From NCBI GenBank assembly GCA_020433785.1, contig JAGRCC010000546.1, forward strand, positions 1 through 6,922: a DNA stretch of 6,922 nucleotides. The letters run 5' to 3'. The notes below the pieces were generated by a model. That model was not told the origin of the DNA, made no database searches, and worked only from the letters and a program-made list of their open reading frames with translations. The stretch is from Anaerolineae bacterium (GTDB lineage Bacteria > Chloroflexota > Anaerolineae > 4572-78 > J111). The position numbers and the translations under genes were made by a program. Shown one piece after another: positions 1 through 4,963 of this stretch (within the stretch, counting starts at the first letter, position 1; each line of letters starts with the position of its first letter).

Positions 1-833
1 GAGTTGGCTAAGAAGGCCAGATATTCCCAGAAGTTAAAGACAACAATTTTGGTGGTGGGCGACATGCCTTCGGGGCCGATGTTGCCGTTGAGAATGCCGG
101 CGGCGACCACGGCCAGCACGCCGCTCACGTGAAAATGTTCGGCAATGAGAAACGTGCCAAAGGCCAGGGCGGCGGTTAGAGTGGTTTCGGCCAGATAGTT
201 GTCCACTCGCCGGATAATTTGGGCGGTGAGCCAACCCAGCGATAAGCCAATGAGCAGCCCGCCCAGCGAAACTTCCACGAACTCGAGCAAGCCTTCGGCC
301 AGGCTAAATTCGCCGGTTAATGCTGCGCCTAAAATGATGTTGAAGATGACGACCGCCGAGCCGTCGTTGAAGAGGCTTTCGCCTTCAATTATAGTGGTCA
401 GCTTTTTGGGCGCGCCCAGGGCTCGAAACATGGCCACGACGGCCACCGGATCGGTGGCGGCAATGAGCGCGCCAAAGATCAGCGCGGTCGAGAGGGTTAG
501 CGAGGTTCCCCAGGCCACCAGCCCGCCCACCACGAAGGTGCTGATGATGACGCCAAAAATAGCCAGCAACAAAATCGGCGTCAAATTTTGGCGCAGCTCT
601 TTAACCTCCACGTGGAAGGCCGCCTCAAATAGAAGCGGTGGCAGAAAGAGGGCTAAAATAAGCTCTTCGGTCAGCTCAATGGTTAACATGTCTTGGAAAA
701 ATGATAATCCTAAGCCTACCAGAACCAAGGCGACCGTGTAGGGCAGTCGAATGCGTTGGATGACAATCGCCACCAACGACGCAACAACGAGTAACTCAAT
801 AATAATGGTTTCTGTTTGTAAAAATTCGTTCAT
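1..833 (-). CDS. Na+/H+ antiporter, CPA1 (NhaP/NHE-like) family, N-terminal part
   Basis: Integral membrane exchanger that should swap cytoplasmic Na+ (or K+) for external protons, for pH and salt homeostasis. The reading frame is open from ATG at 833 to the window edge, giving 277 residues of a protein usually 400-700 long, so it is cut by the window and not broken. It is almost entirely hydrophobic helices. Key motifs are ATDPV (residues 126-130) in the unwound-helix core and EGESLFNDG (150-158), whose Asn156-Asp157 pair is the ion-binding ND signature typical of electroneutral CPA1 exchangers (electrogenic ones carry DD). VSGVLAVVAAGILNG (237-250) is a further conserved helix. The start is supported by an AGGTGA ribosome site (837-842 on the opposite strand) and an in-frame TGA directly upstream. 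It is divergent from the sppA-like gene. Family assignment is secure; ion preference, and any C-terminal TrkA or cNMP domain, cannot be seen. Confidence 0.95.
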   Translation of the reverse strand, partial: MNEFLQTETIIIELLVVASLVAIVIQRIRLPYTVALVLVGLGLSFFQDMLTIELTEELILALFLPPLLFEAAFHVEVKELRQNLTPILLLAIFGVIISTFVVGGLVAWGTSLTLSTALIFGALIAATDPVAVVAMFRALGAPKKLTTIIEGESLFNDGSAVVIFNIILGAALTGEFSLAEGLLEFVEVSLGGLLIGLSLGWLTAQIIRRVDNYLAETTLTAALAFGTFLIAEHFHVSGVLAVVAAGILNGNIGPEGMSPTTKIVVFNFWEYLAFLAN

Positions 834-870
834 TGATCACCTATCTCTCTACTATTTAAACGAGGGCATT

Positions 871-888
871 GCTATAGCGCGGATCCGC
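871..888. promoter_or_regulatory. Two abutting perfect palindromes near the antiporter start site
   Basis: GCTATAGC (871-878) is followed without a gap by GCGGATCCGC (879-888), each perfectly self-complementary. If the leftward promoter at 894-921 is real, transcription would begin near 887, so the palindromes would lie over the start site and the beginning of the leader, where repressors often bind. Function is inferred from position only, and palindromes of 8-10 bp can arise by chance. Confidence 0.3.
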
Positions 889-893
889 CCTAA

Positions 894-921
894 AGTATAT
901 GGACTCATCTCTGAGGGGCAA
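894..921 (-). promoter_or_regulatory. Possible sigma70-type promoter for the antiporter
   Basis: On the minus strand TTGCCC (916-921, 4 of 6 matches to TTGACA) and TATACT (894-899, 5 of 6 matches to TATAAT) are separated by 16 bp. The predicted start near 887 leaves a leader of about 55 nt before the ATG at 833. The match is moderate. It gains some weight from the palindromes on both sides. Confidence 0.35.
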
Positions 922-942
922 ACAATCAGCCGTTTTCTAAAG

Positions 943-952
943 GTGACGTCAC
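943..952. promoter_or_regulatory. GTGACGTCAC dyad, candidate operator
   Basis: This is a perfect 10-bp palindrome. Past one mismatched pair the symmetry continues as AAA on the left and TTT on the right. It sits about 22 bp upstream of the -35 of the possible antiporter promoter and has a close relative at 1006-1016. The regulator is unknown. Confidence 0.4.
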
Positions 953-990
953 TTTTGCAGGGCTAAAGCCTTGATGTCGTCGATCAGCCA

Positions 991-1005
991 GGGGTTTTTA
1001 ACCCC
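991..1005. repeat. Short G/C hairpin abutting the second dyad
   Basis: GGGGTT and AACCCC pair around a TTT loop, a 6-bp stem that ends exactly where the GTGACCGTCAC dyad begins. No U-run follows on either strand, so it is not a convincing terminator. It may be part of a composite binding site or simply a chance palindrome. Confidence 0.3.
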
Positions 1006-1016
1006 GTGACCGTCAC
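1006..1016. promoter_or_regulatory. GTGACCGTCAC dyad, second candidate operator
   Basis: Same half-sites as the 943-952 palindrome (GTGAC and GTCAC), but with one central base. Read on the minus strand, its flank TAAGGTGACGGTCAC resembles the TAAAGGTGACGTCAC of the first site. Centre-to-centre distance is about 63.5 bp, close to six turns of B-DNA, which would put both sites on one face of the helix. The pairing is visible in the sequence; regulatory use is inferred. Confidence 0.35.
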
Positions 1017-1203
1017 CTTATCGCTACATTTAGAATTGTTGCCATTTTTTGCCCCTTCTCAGGTTTTCACCTTTATTTAAGAATGTTGACTTATGATGCA
1101 AGGCAGCTTGTCTTACTTTAGATAAGCCGACCAATTAAACCGACCTTAGTTTACTGAAAACCACGACTTTATTTTGATTGAACCGTTCAGATTAGGCGTA
1201 TTC

Positions 1204-1245
1204 CATCACCCATTATCAATTATCCATTGTCAATTATCAATTACC
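1204..1245 (-). repeat. Heptameric short tandem repeat, six units
   Basis: On the minus strand the 42 bp divide exactly into six heptads: GGTAATT, GATAATT, GACAATG, GATAATT, GATAATG, GGTGATG. The consensus is GATAATT/G and units differ from it at zero to two positions. Phased A+T-rich heptads of this kind resemble the STRR elements described in filamentous cyanobacterial genomes. There are no spacers and the unit is far too short for CRISPR. The block lies about 25 bp upstream of the first rightward promoter candidate. Confidence 0.7.
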
Positions 1246-1270
1246 GCTTAGGCTATCTAGAAAATTTGAT

Positions 1271-1298
1271 TTGATAGCCATACCGTAATATGTATAAT
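1271..1298 (+). promoter_or_regulatory. Distal sigma70-type promoter candidate for the sppA-like operon
   Basis: TTGATA (1271-1276, 5 of 6) and a perfect TATAAT (1293-1298) are separated by 16 bp. A start near 1305 would give a leader of about 100 nt before the ATG at 1407. This is the best sigma70-like match in the intergenic region. Confidence 0.5.
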
Positions 1299-1333
1299 AA
1301 AAAGAATACAAATCAGTTTGGCTCCTCAATAAT

Positions 1334-1361
1334 TTTACAAGAGGCTAAAAGTTAATATTAT
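1334..1361 (+). promoter_or_regulatory. Proximal sigma70-type promoter candidate for the sppA-like operon
   Basis: TTTACA (1334-1339) and TATTAT (1356-1361), each one base off consensus, are spaced by 16 bp. This would give a leader of about 40 nt. The surroundings are very A+T-rich, so a chance match is possible. It may act with or instead of the promoter at 1271-1298. Confidence 0.35.
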
Positions 1362-1406
1362 AAATGGTTTAAGGTGAGTCTCCCTAGTTCATAAGGAGGA
1401 AGTTAA

Positions 1407-2327
1407 ATGAGCGAAACCCAAGCAACGGATCAAACGGCCGAGAAACAATCACGGGAGCGATTAATCGTTATTTCGGTGCTGGTGCTGGTGGCGGCCCTTA
1501 TCGGCGGCTATTTCCTGGCTACCGCTTTAATCCCCAGCCCCAAAATAGGGGTGCTGCGGGTCCAATCGCAAGTGAGTGGCATCTTGGCCGAAATTATGTC
1601 GCGTGAGATTACTTACGCCCGGGAGCGCGATGACATTAAAGGCGTGGTGCTGATTATCAACAGCCCCGGCGGCGGCGCGGCCTCTGGCCACGATATCTAT
1701 TATCAAATTCGCAAGTTGCGCGATGAAAAGCCGGTGGTGGCCAGTATGGACTCACTGGCGGCCAGCGCGGCTTACCAGATTGGCGTTGGCGCCAATGAAA
1801 TCTACGCCAAACCAGCCTCGTTTGTGGGCAATATTGGGGTTATCACCGGTTTGGGCCAGCCGGAAACGTTGAGCGAACAGTTTATCACCACCGGCCCGTT
1901 CAAAACCACCGGCGGCAGCCCCACCAGCTTTTTGCAAAAGCTCGACCTGCTTCACGCCGATTTCCGTGACAGCGTGGTGGCCGAGCGCCAGAATGCGCCC
2001 AATCCTCTCAAAATTTCACCCGAACAGTTAGCCACTGGCGAAATTTGGGTCGGCATCGAAGCTAAAGAATACGGGCTAATCGATGAAATCGGCTCCGTTA
2101 TCGACGCTACGGATCGCGTGGCGGAATTAGCCGGACTGAGAAATTATGAGGTTATCGACATCCGCGAAGAACTGCTGGCGGACCTGCAAGTCACGTCAGA
2201 AGCCCAATATGAAGCTATGGCCGACCTCTATGCTAAGCTGGATGCGCAGCCGGAAGAGTTCGATATTACGGCTGCCGAAAGTTCTCAGTGGCCGACTTTC
2301 TACGAAATTTATATTCCGCTGGAGTAA
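1407..2327 (+). CDS. S49 family membrane serine protease, SppA-like (signal peptide peptidase), short form
   Basis: Membrane-anchored serine protease of the SppA/S49 clan, members of which cleave signal peptide remnants or membrane protein fragments in the bilayer using a Ser-Lys dyad. A hydrophilic N-terminus (1-18) precedes one transmembrane helix (19-42), and the protease domain follows outside. NSPGGGAASG (85-94) is the conserved oxyanion-side loop. SLAASAAYQIG (116-126) carries the predicted nucleophile Ser120, and TTGPFK (161-166) carries the predicted general base Lys166, matching by alignment from memory Ser147/Lys199 of the Bacillus subtilis enzyme. At 306 residues it is a single-domain form, unlike the double-length E. 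coli SppA. Around the nucleophile it reads ASAAY instead of the usual ASGGY. AGGAGG (1394-1399), seven bases before ATG, fixes the start. It is the first gene of a two-gene unit. Family is sure; the physiological substrate is unknown. Confidence 0.92.
   Translation: MSETQATDQTAEKQSRERLIVISVLVLVAALIGGYFLATALIPSPKIGVLRVQSQVSGILAEIMSREITYARERDDIKGVVLIINSPGGGAASGHDIYYQIRKLRDEKPVVASMDSLAASAAYQIGVGANEIYAKPASFVGNIGVITGLGQPETLSEQFITTGPFKTTGGSPTSFLQKLDLLHADFRDSVVAERQNAPNPLKISPEQLATGEIWVGIEAKEYGLIDEIGSVIDATDRVAELAGLRNYEVIDIREELLADLQVTSEAQYEAMADLYAKLDAQPEEFDITAAESSQWPTFYEIYIPLE
2321..2324 (+). promoter_or_regulatory. Ribosome binding site inside the end of the upstream gene
   Basis: GGAG lies in the last codons of the protease gene, six bases before the ATG at 2331, and the stop codon sits between the two. 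Ribosomes finishing the first gene are thus placed to restart on the second, implying translational coupling and balanced synthesis. Confidence 0.6.
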
Positions 2328-2330
2328 TTC

Positions 2331-4718
2331 ATGTCTAAAAGAAATTGGTTCCCCTATGTCATTATAGCTGCCGTTGTAATTGTTGTGGCATTTATTGGGG
2401 GACGGATGCTTTATTTTGGTTCCGGTGGCAGCTACACCCCACCGGAGCGCGAACTGCTGCCGCATAATATAGAAGCTGCCGCTGTCCCGGCCCGGCAGGA
2501 GGTGGTTGATAATCCTGAGGTCAGCCGGGGCGTCGTTGTCGTTGATTATGGGCACGAAAACGCGCTTTATATTGAAGAGTTGAACGTTCTGCTGTCGAAG
2601 GTGGTGTCGAGAGGCTTTAGTTATGAAGTGGTCACGCCGGAGGAAGCGGAGAAAGTCAGCTTGATCGACCGCTTGAGCTATGCCAAGGCGCTCATTTTGC
2701 CGCTGCCTCGGATCGATTACACGCCTGAGGAAATTACCGCCATCGAACAATATATCGATAAGGGCGGGCGGCTTTTAATTGTCGGTGACCCGACCCGGAC
2801 GATTGTGGTTGAATCGCTCAACAGTATTGCCGGATCGTTTGGCATCATTTACGCCAATGATTACCTCTACAGCTTAGAGCATAACGATAACAACTACCGC
2901 AACGTTGTCTATACCAAATTCAATGACAGCATTATCACCGACGGCCTTAGCGATGGCGATCAAGTTATTTTCTATGCCAGCGGCTCGGTTAGCGCGCCGG
3001 GGCACGAAATTATCATGGGCGATGATACCGTTTTCTCATCGACCAGCGAAAGCAGCGGCGCGAAAGCATCGGCGGCTTTGACAACCAATGATCAGGTGCT
3101 GGCCTTGGGCGATCTGACCTTTTTTTCCCAGCCCCACGATTCGACGGAAAGCAACGGTATTTTGATCAATAATATTGCCAGTTTTTTAACTTCCGGCAAT
3201 CGTACCTTTGAAATCAGAGACTTTCCCTATTTCCTCAATACCGAAGTTAATATTGTTTTTGACGATACCAAGGTTTTCAACAGCCAGTTTGAAGACGCGG
3301 TTAAACTCAAAGATTATCTGGAAGATACGGAACGAACCGTTGATTTTACCGACGAAATCGGCGACAGCGGCGATGTGATTTACATTGGCCGGTTTGACAC
3401 GGCCGATGCGGTTCAAGATTACTTAGACGATGCCGATATCGTTCTGCTTGAACCGGAAGATATTAAGGATGAAGAAACCGCCGCTCAGGGTGACCCTTCG
3501 GTTGAACTGACAACGGTGCGTAGTAATCTCGCGGCTGAGGAAGACAGTGAGGAAAGTTTCGTCAAAGGCCGTATCCAGATTGCCGGGGTGGGCGATTTGG
3601 AGCAGGGCGGCGCGACGCTGTTTTATCTGCACCGCGAAGCCGACCGGAACATCCTGATTATCCTATCGGACACGGCAGAGACCAATGCTGATGCGTTCGG
3701 TTTGCTGCTCGATAACAAATTCAACGAATGTGCGGTTAATGCCGATATCGCTGTGTGTCAAACGGCCGATCCGGAACAAAAACTGCCGCCCAGTGTGCGC
3801 AGCAGCCGTATTGATACGATTTTGGTGGTATCTGACGATGATGGCCGGCTGCGCGAAAATGGCAAAACGAGTCTGGTGGAATACACCAACGTTTTGTCTG
3901 CCTCGTACAATGTCGAAGATTGGGTGATTTCCACCGACGGAGCGCCCGATTTAGCTGAACTGCAACAGTATGACGCCGTCATTTGGACGACCGGTGATTA
4001 TTGGGATGATAGTATCGATGAAGCTAATACCGAACTCTTAAAGCAGTACATTCAGGCCGGTGGTAACCTCATACTATCCGGTGCGTCCATTGCGTTTGAT
4101 TGGGATCACACCGATTTTATGAGCACGGTTCTGCACGCCGACTATCTCACCTTTGGTGAGCAGACGGATATCGAATTAGACCTGCCTGACCATCCGATTG
4201 CCGAAGATTTTACCCCCGGCGCGGTGGTTACGTTTACCGATTCGCTTTCTGCCGAAGCCACGGCCATTGATGTGATCAACTATACCTCTGACGCGCGGGT
4301 CATCTTCCGGCGCGGGCCGGAGAGTGAGTATCCCGGCGCACCCACGGTGATCGCCTATGAGGATGATCGCTCGAAAATTGCTTACTTTGCGTTTCCGCTC
4401 TATCGCTTGCCGGCCGAAGTTCGGGCCCTGCTGGTCGATAACACGGTCGATTGGTTTACCCGCAAACCGCTGGATATGCCCGCTGAAGCCGATTACCAAC
4501 CCTTTGAAATTGAAGATGGTGGTGGTTCCGGAGAAACTCCGCCTGAAGACGGCGGTGGCGAAGGTGATACGGGTGATGAAGGCGGCACCGGCGATGAAGG
4601 TGATACCGGAGATGAAGGCGACACCGGCGACGAAGGCGACCAGGGTGACGAAGGCGGCGATACTGGTGACCAGGGTGACCAAGGTGACGGTGACCAGGGC
4701 GACGGAACAGGCCCGTAG
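2331..4718 (+). CDS. Membrane-anchored extracytoplasmic protein with two GATase-like regions (DUF4350/GldG-like) and acidic Gly-X-Y tail
   Basis: I do not recognise a specific function. An N-terminal membrane helix (about 7-29) probably anchors the 795-residue chain with the bulk outside. Region 1 (about 66-287) alternates hydrophobic strands and helices, with YIDKGGRLLIVGDPTR (141-156) and ALGDLTFF (258-265) then a hydrophobic SNGILINNIASFL segment. This layout resembles DUF4350/GldG-type proteins related to class I glutamine amidotransferases. Region 2 (about 494-712) repeats the theme: DTILVVSDDDG, YDAVIWTTGDYW (547-558), YIQAGGNLILSG (573-584). No Cys-His-Glu amidotransferase triad is evident, so ligand binding or scaffolding is likelier than catalysis. 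The only two cysteines, Cys467 and Cys476, could form a disulfide, fitting an exported site. Residues 729-795 are a Gly/Asp/Glu-rich tail. It starts 3 bp after the protease gene, so the two products probably act together. The reading frame is firm; domain naming is from memory of pattern. Confidence 0.85.
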   Translation: MSKRNWFPYVIIAAVVIVVAFIGGRMLYFGSGGSYTPPERELLPHNIEAAAVPARQEVVDNPEVSRGVVVVDYGHENALYIEELNVLLSKVVSRGFSYEVVTPEEAEKVSLIDRLSYAKALILPLPRIDYTPEEITAIEQYIDKGGRLLIVGDPTRTIVVESLNSIAGSFGIIYANDYLYSLEHNDNNYRNVVYTKFNDSIITDGLSDGDQVIFYASGSVSAPGHEIIMGDDTVFSSTSESSGAKASAALTTNDQVLALGDLTFFSQPHDSTESNGILINNIASFLTSGNRTFEIRDFPYFLNTEVNIVFDDTKVFNSQFEDAVKLKDYLEDTERTVDFTDEIGDSGDVIYIGRFDTADAVQDYLDDADIVLLEPEDIKDEETAAQGDPSVELTTVRSNLAAEEDSEESFVKGRIQIAGVGDLEQGGATLFYLHREADRNILIILSDTAETNADAFGLLLDNKFNECAVNADIAVCQTADPEQKLPPSVRSSRIDTILVVSDDDGRLRENGKTSLVEYTNVLSASYNVEDWVISTDGAPDLAELQQYDAVIWTTGDYWDDSIDEANTELLKQYIQAGGNLILSGASIAFDWDHTDFMSTVLHADYLTFGEQTDIELDLPDHPIAEDFTPGAVVTFTDSLSAEATAIDVINYTSDARVIFRRGPESEYPGAPTVIAYEDDRSKIAYFAFPLYRLPAEVRALLVDNTVDWFTRKPLDMPAEADYQPFEIEDGGGSGETPPEDGGGEGDTGDEGGTGDEGDTGDEGDTGDEGDQGDEGGDTGDQGDQGDGDQGDGTGP
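4563..4715 (+). repeat. Coding tandem repeat: Asp-rich Gly-X-Y (collagen-patterned) tail
   Basis: Codons 745-795 spell ten uninterrupted Gly-X-Y triplets (GDT GDE GGT GDE GDT GDE GDT GDE GDQ GDE). One extra Gly follows, then GDT GDQ GDQ and a looser GD/GDQ/GDG/TGP end. At DNA level this is a degenerate 9-bp unit, often doubled to 18 bp (GDTGDE). Third-position differences (ggt/ggc/gga, gat/gac) show that the copies have drifted while the peptide pattern was kept. Proline is absent until the final residue, so a stable collagen triple helix is uncertain. The tail is strongly acidic, with no basic residue. Confidence 0.85.
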
Positions 4719-4739
4719 CCGGTAATTTTGGTGAAATCG

Positions 4740-4768
4740 AAGCTGTCAGGTCTATGGCCTGGCAGCTT
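4740..4768 (+). terminator. Probable intrinsic terminator of the protease operon
   Basis: AAGCTGTCAGG (4740-4750) pairs with CCTGGCAGCTT (4758-4768) around a 7-nt loop, an 11-bp stem with a single G-U pair, starting 22 bp after the stop codon. The tail that follows (TTGTCT) is only weakly U-rich, so termination may be partial or Rho-assisted. It is the only strong hairpin close to the 3' end of the operon. Confidence 0.6.
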
Positions 4769-4801
4769 TGTCTAAATAAGCCAAGTTGCTCCCCATCAAC
4801 C

Positions 4802-4877
4802 CTGACAGGTTTTGGAGATATTTTTCAGAGAAATTCGGTGATTTAGCCGGATTAAGACCCGTCCGGAAACCTGTCGG
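4802..4877. repeat. Interrupted inverted repeat with CTGACAGGTTT arms
   Basis: CTGACAGGTTT (4802-4812) and AAACCTGTCGG (4867-4877) are inverted copies with one mismatch, separated by 54 nt. The core CCTGACAGG (4801-4809) is itself nearly palindromic and also matches the arms of the terminator hairpin just upstream. It could be a transcript structure in the leader of the next gene, a binding site, or a dispersed repeat element. Confidence 0.45.
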
Positions 4878-4902
4878 ATCTTGCTCTCGAAAAAGGGGCA
4901 GC

Positions 4903-4940
4903 TTGAGTTACTTAAGACGTTAATCATTTTATTTGAGTTA
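4903..4940 (+). promoter_or_regulatory. TTGAGTTA direct repeat upstream of the ABC gene
   Basis: TTGAGTTA occurs at 4903-4910 and 4933-4940, a 30-bp period or about three helical turns, ending just before the ribosome site. It could be a tandem activator or repressor site. I find no convincing -35/-10 pair in the 4719-4963 gap, so the promoter of the next gene stays unplaced. Confidence 0.3.
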
Positions 4941-4963
4941 ATAAAGGAGGAGAGTAGCAACCA

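Larger units (their letters stand above)
834..1406. other. Divergent intergenic region without a gene
   Basis: This 573-bp stretch separates the leftward antiporter from the rightward sppA-like gene. It is clearly more A+T-rich than the genes, and I find no frame with a plausible start, ribosome site and protein-like composition. From left to right it holds two abutting palindromes (871-888), a possible leftward promoter (894-921), a GTGACGTCAC dyad (943-952), a small G4/C4 hairpin (991-1005) abutting a second dyad (1006-1016), about 190 bp with nothing I recognise, a heptad repeat block (1204-1245), and two candidate rightward promoters (1271-1298 and 1334-1361). The amount of symmetry on the antiporter side suggests that gene is regulated. 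Confidence 0.8.

Noticed and set aside
199..741. 180-codon open frame on the plus strand
   Set aside because: It lies wholly antisense to the antiporter, has no family resemblance and a Ser/Lys/Thr-rich composition typical of a shadow frame. The opposite strand carries clear ATDPV and ND motifs.
751..966. 71-codon plus-strand frame reaching into the intergenic region
   Set aside because: It starts inside the antiporter on the wrong strand, has no good ribosome site and no protein-like pattern.
975..995. TGAT/ATCA interrupted palindrome between the dyads
   Set aside because: The arms are only 4 bp with an unpaired 7-bp centre, which is expected by chance.
991..1005. Intrinsic terminator in the divergent gap
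   Set aside because: The stem is only 6 bp, no U-run follows on either strand, and no gene ends there.
1204..1245. CRISPR array
   Set aside because: Units are 7 bp, contiguous and without spacers; no cas gene is nearby.
4176..4682. 168-codon minus-strand frame and a 122-codon plus frame (4357-4725) over the repeat tail
   Set aside because: Both stay open mainly because the repeated GGN-GAN codons exclude stops in other frames. Their composition is repetitive and the real frame is continuous.
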